A stretch of DNA of 46,748 bases from Anaeromyxobacter oryzisoli (lineage in GTDB: Bacteria; Myxococcota; Myxococcia; Myxococcales; Anaeromyxobacteraceae), in assembly GCF_022690765.1 (NCBI RefSeq), contig NZ_JALCZA010000037.1, positions 1-46,748 on the forward strand, read 5' to 3'. The notes below the pieces were generated by a model. That model searched no databases. It saw only the letters and a list, made by a program, of their open reading frames with translations, and was not told the origin of the DNA. The position numbers and the translations under genes were made by a program. This document shows positions 10,202-19,600 of this stretch, one piece after another; within the stretch, counting starts at the first letter, position 1; every line of letters starts with the position of its first letter.

Positions 10202-10779
10202 TGGAGGCGCTCCGGAAGCTGCGCGCCGCGCTCGCGGCGTGGGTCGCGAAGCTCGAGGTCTGGATCACGGCGCTCGCGCCGCGCGAGCGCGTGCTCGTCA
10301 CGGTCGCGGGGCTCGCCGTCGTCCTCTTCGCGATCTGGCTCGTGTCGTTCCGCATCGCCGACGGGATCTCCGCGCGCGAGGCGCGGATCGAGGAGAAGAC
10401 CCGGGTGATCGCCCAGGTCGGCAAGCTCGCCGAGGGCTATCGGCGCCGCCAGGCGGAGCGCCAGGCGATCGAGGCGCGCCTCAAGGGACCGCCGGTGCAG
10501 CTCCTGAGCCACATCTCGCAGACGGGCGCGTCCCTCGGCGTCGAGATCACCGATCTCCGGCCGTCGAGCGCGTCGGGCGAGCTCGAGGGGCTGCACGAGG
10601 AGGCGGTGGAGGTGAACGTGGCCCGGATCGACCTCGGGCGGCTCGCCCGCCTCATGCAGGCGCTGGAGCGCGGCCCGGGCGTCGTGAAGATCCGGCGCCT
10701 CCGGGTCACCACCCGCTCCGACGACCCGGCGCTCGTGGACGCGACCCTCTTCGTCTCCACCTACCAGCTCAAGGCGTGA
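10201..10779 (+). CDS. gspM: Type II secretion protein GspM
   Basis: Inner-membrane partner of GspL, 192 aa. It has a short cytoplasmic N-terminus (PRER just before the helix), one membrane segment at about 30-50, then a coiled stretch (ARIEEKTRVIAQVGKLAEGY) and a small ferredoxin-like periplasmic domain (EVNVARIDLGRLARLMQALE ... IRRLRVTTR). The ATG overlaps the gspL stop (TGATG). Sequence conservation in this family is weak. The call rests on size, topology and its position between gspL and gspN. Confidence 0.9.
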   Translation: MEALRKLRAALAAWVAKLEVWITALAPRERVLVTVAGLAVVLFAIWLVSFRIADGISAREARIEEKTRVIAQVGKLAEGYRRRQAERQAIEARLKGPPVQLLSHISQTGASLGVEITDLRPSSASGELEGLHEEAVEVNVARIDLGRLARLMQALERGPGVVKIRRLRVTTRSDDPALVDATLFVSTYQLKA

Positions 10780-10782
10780 CTC

Positions 10783-11709
10783 GTGATCCTCGCGAGATTG
10801 AAGAAGCTCGACTGGACCGTCTGGAAGCCGCGCCTGCTGTACGGGGGGTTCGCGGTGGTCGCGTTCGCGCTGTCCCTCCGCTGGACCTTCCCGGGCGAGG
10901 CCGTGAAGGAGCGGATCATCATGGAGGCGGGCGCGCGCGGCTGGCAGGTGGACATGGGCGACGTCGGCTCGGGCGGGCTGCTCGGCGTCCGCGCCGAGGA
11001 CGTCCGCCTCGAGGACGGCTCCGGCCTGAAGATCCACCTCGACGCGCTCTCCGCCCGGCTCGAGCTCCTCCCGCTCCTCGTCGGCAAGCAGGTCCTCGCC
11101 TTCGACGCCCGGCTGTTCCAGGGGTCGATCGTGGGCACGGCGGACCTCTCCGGCGACGCGCGCGCGCTCGTCGCGACGGTGGACGGCATCGACCTCGCCC
11201 AGGCGCCGCCCCTCAAGGCGGCGACCGGCGTCGACCTCGCCGGCAAGCTCGGCGGCACCGTGGACCTCGTCGTCCCCCCCGGCCCGCCCCCGGCGTCCGG
11301 CCGGATCGACCTCGCCGTCGCCAGCGCCGGCCTCGCCGGCGGCAAGCTCCCCCTGCCCGGCATGACCACCGGCATCCCCCTGCAGAAGGTCGGGCTCGGC
11401 ACGATCACGATCCGGGTGAAGATCGACGGCGGCAAGGCGACGGCCGAGAAGCTCGAGGCGAAGGGGGGCGACGCCGAGCTCTCCGCCGACGGCCTCGGCC
11501 TCCAGCTCGCGGGCCAGCCGCGGCTCGAGTTCGCGCCCCTCTTCGGCAGGGCGAAGATCCGGCTCCAGCCGGCGTTCTGGTCGCGGAGCGGGATGGCCCA
11601 GTACAAGACCCTCGCCGAGATGGCGAAGGGCCCGGACGGCGCCTACGCGCTGCAGGTCTTCGGCAGCCTCGGCCACCCGCGGATCACCGTCACCCCGACG
11701 GTGCGCTAA
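10783..11709 (+). CDS. gspN: Type II secretion system protein GspN
   Basis: Last gene of the operon, 308 aa. An N-terminal membrane anchor lies near residues 18-38 (LLYGGFAVVAFALSLRWTF) and is followed by AsmA/GspN-like beta-rich repeats (VRAEDVRLEDGSGLKIHLDALSARLELLPLL). The C-terminus has a GHPRITVTP ending. GspN is found in only some type II systems, and its role here is inferred from position. The GTG start at 10783 sits 3 nt after gspM. The gene is followed immediately by a large inverted repeat. Confidence 0.88.
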   Translation: MILARLKKLDWTVWKPRLLYGGFAVVAFALSLRWTFPGEAVKERIIMEAGARGWQVDMGDVGSGGLLGVRAEDVRLEDGSGLKIHLDALSARLELLPLLVGKQVLAFDARLFQGSIVGTADLSGDARALVATVDGIDLAQAPPLKAATGVDLAGKLGGTVDLVVPPGPPPASGRIDLAVASAGLAGGKLPLPGMTTGIPLQKVGLGTITIRVKIDGGKATAEKLEAKGGDAELSADGLGLQLAGQPRLEFAPLFGRAKIRLQPAFWSRSGMAQYKTLAEMAKGPDGAYALQVFGSLGHPRITVTPTVR

Positions 11710-11766
11710 ACGAGGGTTCGCGATTCGCGAACACCTTCGGTGTCGCGCCTCGCGCCCTCGTTTAGC
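11705..11766. terminator. Branched inverted repeat at the end of the gsp operon
   Basis: A perfect 12-bp outer stem (GCTAAACGAGGG at 11705-11716 with CCCTCGTTTAGC at 11755-11766) starts inside the gspN stop codon. Between the arms lie two further hairpins: TTCGCGA-T-TCGCGAA (11717-11731) and ACACC-TTC-GGTGT (11731-11743). The predicted RNA is a three-way-junction-like structure. It could end transcription on either strand, but there is no clear U tract. A repeat starts 8 bp downstream. Confidence 0.65.
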
Positions 11767-11773
11767 CAGGTTA

Positions 11774-11891
11774 TACGGGGGCTGCGCCGACCGCAGGTGG
11801 GGAGGGGCAGCGCGCGCCAGCGCGCGTGGGCCCCGCGTAGCCAGGGGTGGGGCCCCGGCGAGCTTCGCTCGACGGGGCGGGGGCGCAGCCC
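11774..11891. repeat. GC-rich palindromic intergenic repeat, copy 2 (inverted relative to copy 1)
   Basis: The element begins CGGGGGCTGCGCC and ends GGGCGCAGCCCTG, so its ends are inverted repeats. Its reverse complement shares with 3376-3540 the blocks GGGGCTGC-CCCCCGCCCCG, CGGGGCCCCACCCCTG, CGCGGGGCCC and the distal CCCCTCCCC-CCTGCGG. Copy 1 has a CGACCCT...AGGGTCG stem where this copy has CGAGCGAAGCTCG. This suggests a conserved frame with an exchangeable hairpin. Confidence 0.78.
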
Positions 11892-12204
11892 TGATCATTC
11901 ATCACATCGTCCCCAGCCCCGCGTCCGCTTCGCGAGGCGTTTCGTGCTAGGGGCCGCAAGTACGAGCGTGCCTGCACGGCAAGCGTGCGCTGGCTCGGGA
12001 AGGAGGTGGAGGCCGGGGCGCCATCCACGGGCGGGGACCGGAGTGACGAGATCGGCCCCGAAGAAGCCCGTGCTTCACCGGCATGCTGAGGCGCTCGCCG
12101 CGGCTCTCGGCCGCCCGGCGCCGGGCGGCGGGAGCGCTGGTGCAGGTCCGGTGGCCGCTCGTCGGCCCCGTCGGCGTCGCCCGAGAGCCGGGCCGGCCAT
12201 CCGC
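11892..12204. other. Intergenic region with no supported gene
   Basis: About 310 bp between the copy 2 repeat and the 3' end of the HNH-like gene. Short open frames exist on both strands but have no recognisable domain, signal or ribosome site. I see no convincing promoter or RNA gene. Confidence 0.5.
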
Positions 12205-13383
12205 TCACCCCGAGCGCTTCTTCTTCGCTGCGCACCGCGGCGCCGTTCCCGTTCGTGCGACAGGTGCGGAGTCGAAGAGCTCACCGTTCGACCGTCGCTT
12301 GAACCGGTCCATCAAGGCGTCCCCGAAGATGTGCCGAGCTGCGAGCTGGTTATGAAAGAAACAGAGAAGGTGAATGTTCTCGACCGTGGGCGGGCCGCCC
12401 AGGGCCTCGGCTTCGCGGTGATCGAACTCGAGCAAGTAGGTCGAGCCGCAGATGCCGCCAGAATCGAGAGGGTACTGGCAGCGTCCGCCGTCGCGGAGCC
12501 AGACCTGGCGCTTCACCTCGGCGGAGAGGTGCTCCGGCTTCGAGGGGCGGCGCTCCGCGAGCGGCTTCTGCACGAGCCCCTTCCGCTTGGCGCTTCGGGC
12601 GAGGAGGAGGTCGAGGCCGACCTCGAGGATCTCCTCGGTGCTGGCGCCGAAATGCGAATGGGAGAGCGCATCCCGCGCGGCGTCGAGCTTCGCGATGAAG
12701 CGGCGGGAGACGTTGAAGTGAAGTCGCCGGAGGTCGGCGCTGAGCGGCTCGATCGATTCGTGGCGAGCTTGGCGGGAAGATGGGGCGTGCGCCGCAGTGC
12801 GCGGAGAGTTGGCATCGACAGGGTTTTCTGGAAAACCTCGCGCCTCGCTCGACTCGAAGGGCGCCGCCGTGATGATGTGCGGAGCCGCGACCGAGAGCGC
12901 CGCGCCCGGGCTCGCCGCCGCCGCGATCTCGAGGAGCGGAACGGCCTCCTCCGTGGCCGGGGCGCGCACCGCCGTCACGACCTCGCGACGCGGCGCCTTC
13001 TCGACCGGCTTGATCTCGGCCGCAACCTCCGCCGCCTCGTGCTTCGAGCGGTGGAAGAACCGCGGCAGCACCTCCGCCCGGTTCTCGGGCGAGATCACCT
13101 TCGCGAGCTCCGCGATGCTCGAGATGCAAAGTCTCCCGTCGCGCAACGGCTCGATGACTTCGGGGAACCGCTGCACCAGCTCGGCCGCGGTCTTCCGGTA
13201 GAACGCGGCCCCCTTCGAGAGCCCGAGCTCGCGATGGAGGAACCAGAACAGGCTCGAGTAGCCGAGCTCGACCCAGAGCCGTCGGCGATCGAAGTCGGCG
13301 AGCGCGACCAGAAAATCGGCCATGCAGTCGTGCTCGCGGCGGAGGAGCTCGGAGAGGCGGGCGGAGAGATCGCGTGCGTGCAT
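12205..13383 (-). CDS. HNH endonuclease-like protein with N-terminal helical domain
   Basis: 392 aa. The N-terminal half is helical (LGYSSLFWFLHRELGLSKGAAFYRK) and resembles the DUF222-type region that precedes HNH domains in actinobacterial and myxobacterial proteins. An Ala/Pro-rich linker follows. The C-terminal HNH nuclease domain has RDGGRCQYP, EFDH (H322), VEN (N336) and FFHN (H344), so the probable metal and catalytic residues are kept. It stands alone with no toxin, antitoxin or restriction partner. Base composition looks less GC-extreme than its neighbours. Together with the adjacent empty DNA and repeats, this suggests an inserted or mobile gene, but that is inference. Its DNA target is unknown. 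Confidence 0.82.
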   Translation of the reverse strand: MHARDLSARLSELLRREHDCMADFLVALADFDRRRLWVELGYSSLFWFLHRELGLSKGAAFYRKTAAELVQRFPEVIEPLRDGRLCISSIAELAKVISPENRAEVLPRFFHRSKHEAAEVAAEIKPVEKAPRREVVTAVRAPATEEAVPLLEIAAAASPGAALSVAAPHIITAAPFESSEARGFPENPVDANSPRTAAHAPSSRQARHESIEPLSADLRRLHFNVSRRFIAKLDAARDALSHSHFGASTEEILEVGLDLLLARSAKRKGLVQKPLAERRPSKPEHLSAEVKRQVWLRDGGRCQYPLDSGGICGSTYLLEFDHREAEALGGPPTVENIHLLCFFHNQLAARHIFGDALMDRFKRRSNGELFDSAPVARTGTAPRCAAKKKRSG

Positions 13384-13988
13384 GAACGGATGGTCTCACG
13401 CGATCTCGTGCCCTCCCCAGACGCACGCATTCGGCGCCAGGCGCGAACAACGAAAGCCCGCCCTCGCGCCTCGGCTTCGCGCGGACTCCCGGCGCATGGG
13501 GCTCGTGCGGCGCTGCGAGAGAGGCCTTCTCGGACGAGCCGGGCACGCGAAGCCTCACCCACCGGAAAACGCGTCAACTGCCGAATGGTGAAATCGGGGT
13601 TCCCGCGAAAGGGCTGCGGCCCAACGCTCAACGTGAAGCCATCGGCCGCCTCGCGAACCGGCGGTAGCGCGACAGCCGACTCGGGCCATGGTGCCGGCAG
13701 AAGATAGTAGCGCTATCGGTGAAACGCGGGCTTCTTCGGGGCCGATCTTGCGCAGACGATTCCCACGCACTGCGGCGCTCCGGCCTTTTCATCTTCCCGA
13801 GCCCAGACCGCTCGTCATTCAGGGCCGTTCGCCTGCAAGGTCCCTCCTCGACCGGGCCTGCTCTCCGCACGAGATGTGTTGAATCCTGGGACCTGCGGTG
13901 GGGCCCCTCCCCGTGCTCGTCCTCGAATCATCATCGGCCGTTTGGCCGCCGGCCCTGCGCTCCGTCTTCGGCGCGCGGCTCGTCGCCA
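13384..13988. other. Intergenic region with no supported gene
   Basis: About 600 bp, visibly richer in A/T than the flanking operons, between the 5' end of the HNH-like gene and the 3' end of the chemoreceptor gene. Open frames here are short and featureless. A small palindrome GATAG-TAGCG-CTATC occurs near 13702-13716. It may hold the HNH promoter or decayed accessory sequence. I could not identify either. Confidence 0.5.
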
Positions 13989-16460
13989 TCACACCGTGAA
14001 GCGCCCGACGCGCTCCGCGAGGGCCTTCGCGCGCGCGCCGAGCCGGTCGGCCACCCCCGAGAGCCCCTCGACCGCCGCGTCGTGGTCGCCCGCGGCCTCG
14101 GAGAGCGCGTGGAGGGCGTCGCGGACCCGCCGCGTCGCCGCGTTGTAGCTCTCCACCGCCCGGTTGATCTCGGCGACCATCCCCTCGAGGCGCGAGAGGC
14201 TCTCGAGCTGACGCCTGCCGATCCCGGACTGCTCCTCGAGGGCGCGCGTCACGTGGTCCGCCATCGCGCCGACGCTCCGGGACATCGCGTTCACCCCGGC
14301 GACGCTCCGCCCGACGAGCGCCACCGCCTGGGCGGCCACGCGGGCGCCGCCGGTGACCGACTCGACGAGCTGCGAGATCTCGCTGGACGACTGGGCGTGC
14401 GCGTCCACCGCGGCGCGGATCGACGCCGCCGTCTCCCGCGCCCGCGTGGTGGAGCGCTGGATCCCGGCGAGGGCCTCCAGGGAGTTCCGGGCCAGGCGCA
14501 CGCCCTCGACCGCGAGCGCGTCGCCGCGATCGATGAGCGCCGCGGACCCCTCGACGTCCTCGCGCACGGCGCGGATGATGTCGCCGATCGAGGTGGTCGA
14601 GCGCGCGATCTGGGCGGCGAGCTCGTGGATCTGATCGGCGACGACCGCGAAGGCCTTCCCGCGCTCGCCCGCCTGGGCCGCGATGATCGAGGCGTTCAGG
14701 GAGAGCAGGTTCGTCCGGCCCGCCACCTCGGAGATGAAGTCCACCACCTGGTCGATGTCGTCGGACCGGCGGCCGAGCGCGGCGATGCGTCGGTGCGCGT
14801 CCGCCACCGCCCCGCGCAGCGCCTCGATGCCGTGCACCGTCTCCTCCACGACCCCGCCCGCGCCCTCGGCGAGCTCCGCGACGCTCGCGGCGGTCGCCTC
14901 GCTCTCCCCCGCCGCCCGCTCCAGGGCGGTCACCGACGACCGCACCGCCGCGAGGCTCCCGCCGGCGTGGCCGGCGAGCCCCTCGAGCTCGGCGAGGGTC
15001 TTCGCCGCCTCGTGCCCGGCGAGCCCGAGCTGCTCGACGTCGCCGCCGGCGGAGGACACCGCCCGCTCGAGCTCGGCGCCCTTGCGGCGCGCCTCCTCCA
15101 GCGCGCTCGCGAGCTCGGTCACCGCGGCGCCGGTGTCGGACACGTACTCGGAGAGGCCGCCGACCCGGCGCGAGACGAGCGCGACGACGCCGTCCATCGC
15201 CTCGACCGCCGCCTGGACCGCGACCACGCCCGAGTGCTGCTCGAGCGCGCCGCGCCGCACGCGATCGCCGATCGCCGACGTCTCGCGGGCGCCGAGCGAG
15301 ACGCCCTCGCTCGCGCCCTTCACGTCGATGACGAGCCCCTGCAGCCCGTCGGCCATGCGGCGGAAGTCGGCGGCGAGCTGGCCCATCTCGTCCCGCGACA
15401 GCGTGGGCGGGCTGGCGGTGAGATCGCCCGAGGCGATCCGGTCGGCGGCGCGGCCGAGCGTCCGGAACGGGAGCGTGATGGCGCGGGCGGCCACCCAGGC
15501 GAGCAGCGCGGCGGCGGCGTACACGACCACGACGGTCCCGAGGAGCCCGCCCCAGAACGCGCGGCGCCGCGACCAGAGCGGCGCCTCCGCGAGCCAGGAC
15601 ACCACCAGCCCGCCGGCCTGCGTCCGCCGTGACACGAGCCACCCGCCGTCGACGCGGCGCTCGCCCTCGCCCGCCGCCCGGTCGAACGGGAACTGGCCGG
15701 GACCGAACCGCGTCACGACGGCGCCCGAGCGGCCGAGGAGCGCCGTCGGCGCAGAGGTGACGAGCCAGACGTGCTCGGCGATCTCGGGGTCGGCGCGGGT
15801 CCCCAGGGCCGCGACGGCGCTCGCCTGCGCGCGCTGCGCGTTGAGGACGTACTCCTCGTCCATGTCGGCGCGGAATCGGACGTAGCCGGTCGCGGCGAAG
15901 AGCAGGACGCCGATGGTGTTGAGGCCGAAGCCGAGGACGAGGATCTTGCCCCGGACCGTCCCCTGGAAGGCGACGTCGGCCTCGCCGCCGACGCGCTCGC
16001 AGGCGCTGGCCGCCGCGGCGGCGGCGCGGGAGTAGGCGAGCATGGCGGCGAGCAGCGTGCTCGCGACGCCGACCGCCGCGCCCGACGCGACGAGATCCAC
16101 CGACAGGCCGTCGGCGCGCAGCACGGCGACCGCCGCGATCGTCGTGGCCCCGCCGACGGCGAACAGCGCCGCGGCCGTGACGGGCGCGAGCCGGTGCCCG
16201 GCCGCCGCGGCGCGCGCGGCCTCGCCGGGCTCGAGGGCGGCGACGCTCGCGAGCGCCCGCCGGAGCGGCCGCGAGGCGACCCAGATGGCGCCCGCCACGG
16301 CGAGGACCTCGACCAGGGTCGCGAGCGGGAGCGCGAGCGCCAGGGCCTGGGCCTGCTCCGGCGAGAGCGGGAAGACCGCCACGGCCGCGTACCAGACGAT
16401 CGAGGAACCGGCCACGACCGTGAGCGCGACGTCGCGGAGCAGCGACCAGATGAGGCGCAT
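13989..16460 (-). CDS. Methyl-accepting chemotaxis protein, multi-pass
   Basis: Chemoreceptor-type signalling protein, 823 aa from the ATG at 16460. The N-terminal half holds about six membrane helices (for example WSLLRDVALTVVAG, LAPVTAAALFAVGGATTIAAVAV, ILVLGFGLNTIGVLLFAA and GGLLGTVVVVYAAAALLAWVA). A HAMP segment follows the last helix (RTLGRAADRIASGDLT). The long cytoplasmic coiled coil contains the conserved hairpin tip VAGRTNLLSLNASIIAAQAGE and GKAFAVVADQIHELA, which contacts CheA/CheW. The protein ends RVGRFTV without a CheR-binding pentapeptide. No che genes are adjacent. A TACACT hexamer ends 9 nt before the ATG and no Shine-Dalgarno is visible. Its ligand and output system are unknown. 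Confidence 0.9.
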   Translation of the reverse strand: MRLIWSLLRDVALTVVAGSSIVWYAAVAVFPLSPEQAQALALALPLATLVEVLAVAGAIWVASRPLRRALASVAALEPGEAARAAAAGHRLAPVTAAALFAVGGATTIAAVAVLRADGLSVDLVASGAAVGVASTLLAAMLAYSRAAAAAASACERVGGEADVAFQGTVRGKILVLGFGLNTIGVLLFAATGYVRFRADMDEEYVLNAQRAQASAVAALGTRADPEIAEHVWLVTSAPTALLGRSGAVVTRFGPGQFPFDRAAGEGERRVDGGWLVSRRTQAGGLVVSWLAEAPLWSRRRAFWGGLLGTVVVVYAAAALLAWVAARAITLPFRTLGRAADRIASGDLTASPPTLSRDEMGQLAADFRRMADGLQGLVIDVKGASEGVSLGARETSAIGDRVRRGALEQHSGVVAVQAAVEAMDGVVALVSRRVGGLSEYVSDTGAAVTELASALEEARRKGAELERAVSSAGGDVEQLGLAGHEAAKTLAELEGLAGHAGGSLAAVRSSVTALERAAGESEATAASVAELAEGAGGVVEETVHGIEALRGAVADAHRRIAALGRRSDDIDQVVDFISEVAGRTNLLSLNASIIAAQAGERGKAFAVVADQIHELAAQIARSTTSIGDIIRAVREDVEGSAALIDRGDALAVEGVRLARNSLEALAGIQRSTTRARETAASIRAAVDAHAQSSSEISQLVESVTGGARVAAQAVALVGRSVAGVNAMSRSVGAMADHVTRALEEQSGIGRRQLESLSRLEGMVAEINRAVESYNAATRRVRDALHALSEAAGDHDAAVEGLSGVADRLGARAKALAERVGRFTV

Positions 16461-16621
16461 GGAGATCCGAGTGTAGCGCGCCGCCCTCTCCGGGGCGCCT
16501 CCCAGGGAGGCGGTACGCCGGCCTGTCGCAATGTCGCGAATCCCCATGGGAAATCGTGGAGATCGGCGCCAGGCGACGTGTCAAGAAACCGGAAAATGCC
16601 CCATTGATCAAGGGGTTCGCC

Positions 16622-16649
16622 TTGAACTCGCCCATGGGGTCGTGATATC
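16622..16649 (+). promoter_or_regulatory. Candidate promoter of smc, leaderless geometry
   Basis: TTGAAC (16622-16627) and GATATC (16644-16649) are separated by 16 bp. The -10-like element ends 8 nt before the smc ATG, so transcription would begin at or next to the start codon. No ribosome site precedes the ATG. The -10 match is only partial. Confidence 0.4.
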
Positions 16650-16657
16650 GCGTCGGG

Positions 16658-19600
16658 ATGCGCATCCGCCGCCTCGACATCGTCGGGTTCAAGTCCTTCA
16701 TGGACAAGACGGTCATCGCCTTCGACGAGGGCGTGACGGGCGTGGTCGGCCCGAACGGCTGCGGCAAGTCCAACGTCGCCGACTCGATCCGCTGGGTCCT
16801 CGGCGAGCAGTCCGCGCGCCACCTGCGCGGCCGCTCGATGGAGGACGTGATCTTCAACGGGTCGGAGTCGAAGCCGCCGCTCTCGATGGCGGAGGTGATG
16901 CTCACCTTCACCAACGACCGCCCGAGCGAGCTACCGCCCGCCTACCAGGGCTTCGGCGAGATCACCGTGGGCCGCCGGCTCTTCCGCTCGGGAGAGTCCG
17001 AGTACCTCGTGAACGGGGTGCAGGCGCGGCTCATGGACGTGAACGACATCTTCTTCGGCTCGGGCGTGGGCCGGACCGCCTACTCGATCATCGAGCAGGG
17101 CCGCATCGGCCAGATCGTCTCCGCGCGCCCCGAGGACCGCCGCGCGATCATCGAGGAGGCGGCCGGGATCACCAAGTACAAGCGGCGCCGGGAGGCCGCC
17201 GAGCGGAAGCTCGAGGCGACCCAGGCGAACCTCCTGCGCGTCGCCGACATCGTGCAGGAGCTCGGCAAGCAGCTCGAGTCGCTGAACCGCCAGGCCCGCA
17301 AGGCCGAGAAGTACAAGGCGCTCCGCGGGAAGATCCGGGAGCTCGAGCTCCGGACCGCCGCCGCCCGCTACCTCGAGCTGACCGCCCTGCGGCGGGCCGC
17401 CGAGGAGCGGCACGCCGCGCTCAAGGCGGAGGACACGGAGCTGTCCGCCCGCCTCGCCGAGCTCGACGCCCGGCTCGAGGCCGACCGCGCCCGCGCCGAG
17501 GAGAGCGAGCAGCGGCTCGGCGAGCTCGGGGAGAAGGAGCACGGGCTCGAGAGCCAGGCGCGGGTCTCCGAGGTGTCGGTGGACGCGGCGGCGCGCGAGC
17601 TCGAGCAGATCGCCGAGCGGACCAAGGCGCAGGCCGCGGAGGTCGAGGGGCTGAAGGGCCAGGCCGAGGCCCTCGCCCGGGAGCGCGAGACGCTGCTCAA
17701 GCAGCGCGACGACCTCCAGTCGCTGGTCTCGACGGACGAGGGCCGGCTCGGGGAGGCGGAGACCGCGCTCCGCGACGCCGGGCGCGAGCAGGGCGAGCTC
17801 CAGGCCGAGGCCGACCGCGCCCGCGCGGCCGCCGCGGCCGCCGCCTCGGAGGCGACCTCGCACAAGAGCCAGCTCGCCCACGTCGAGCGGCAGCGGCAGG
17901 ATCTCAAGACCCGGATCGAGCGCAACCGCGCCGAGGCCGACGAGCTGGCCCGGCGCGCCGGCGAGCTCGACAGCGCGCGCGCGCGCCACGTGGAGTCCCT
18001 CGGCCAGACGCGGCAGCTCAAGCTCCACCTCGACGAGCAGCGCGGCGCCCAGGAGGAGCTGCTCGAGCGGACCCGCGCCGAGTTCATCCAGAACGAGGCG
18101 AAGCTCATCACGCTCCGCGAGGAGCTCGCCGAGAAGCGCTCGCGCCTCCAGAGCCTCCTCGAGATCGTCCGGAACTACGAGGGCTACGGCCGCGGCGTGC
18201 GCAGCCTCATGACGCGCGCCGGCCAGGGCGAGGGGCACGACCACGGCATCTTCGGCCTGGTCGCCGACGTGGTCTCCGCGCCGGCGGACTACGAGAACGC
18301 CGTCGAGGCGGTCCTCGGCGAGCGGCTCCAGTACGTCATCGTCGAGAGCCACTCGCAAGGGGTCGAGGCGATCGACTACCTCAAGACCGCCGCCGAGGGG
18401 CGCGCCTCGCTCATCCCGATGGGCCGCCTGCGGGACGCCAACGGCGCCGAGATCGGCCCCGACGGCGGCGTCTCGGCCGGCACCGAGCCGGAGCGCGCCC
18501 ACCCCGGCATCGTCGCGCGCTGCCTCGACGTGGTCCAGGTGGACCCGTCGTACGAGAAGGTGGCCCGCTTCCTCCTCGGCGACGCGCTCATCGTCCGGGA
18601 CCTCCCCTCCGCCCTGGAGATCTGGCAGCAGAGCGGCCACCCGCGGACCTACGTCACGCTCGACGGCGAGGTGCTCGACCCCTACGGCGTCGTCACCGGC
18701 GGCCCCCTCGAGGGCGAGGGGCACGGCGCCCTGCAGCGGCGGCGCGAGGTCCAGGAGCTCGAGGAGACCGTCCGCGGGTTCGAGGCCGAGTTCTCCCTCG
18801 CCCAGGAGCGGCACCGCACCCTCCAGGCGCGCCTGCTCCAGCTCGAGGCGGCGCTCAAGAACCTCGACAAGGACGGCCGCGAGAAGGAGCTCGCGCTCCT
18901 CGACCAGGAGAAGGACCTCGCCCGCGTCGGCGAGGAGCTCGTGCGCGTCGCCGATCGCACCGCCGCCCTCGAGGTGGAGCGCACGAACCTCGAGGGGAGC
19001 GTCGCCGCCCTCGGGCGCGAGGAGGAGGAGCACCGGGTCGCCGGGGCGACGGCGGAGGCGGAGCAGGCGAGGTGCGAGGAGCGCGCCCGCGACGCGGTGG
19101 CCCGCCTCGAGCTCACGAAGGTGCGGGGCGACGTCCTCACCGCCGAGCTCATGAACCTCAAGGTGAAGGTGGCGGCGGACGCGGAGCGGCGCGAGGGCAT
19201 CGGCGCGGCGCTCAAGCGGATCGACGACGCGCGCCGCGAGGTGGACGAGCGCCGCGGCCGGCTGTTCGCGGCGCTGTCCGAGGCGAACGCGCGGGCCGCC
19301 GAGCTGCGCGGCCGGGTCGAGGGGACCCGGATCGACCTGGGCCGGCTCAACGAGGACCTCGCCGCGGTCCGCGCCGAGCTCTCGAGCGCGCGGGAGGCGC
19401 ACGAGAAGCTCGTCGAGGGCACCCGGGCGCGCGAGGCGGAGGTCCGCGACCTGCGGGCGCGCGGCGAGGGCGTCCGCGAGACCTCGAGCGAGGCCGCCCT
19501 GACCGCCCGCGAGCAAGCGCTCGAGCTCGCCCACCTCGAGGACCAGACGCGCGAGCGGTGCCAGGCGGAGCTCCGCTGGGAGGTGTCGCGGTTCCACCTC

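Noticed and set aside
11771-12235. A 154-codon - strand frame over repeat copy 2 and the following gap
   Set aside because: It runs through the palindromic element, shows no domain or ribosome site and overlaps the end of the HNH-like gene.
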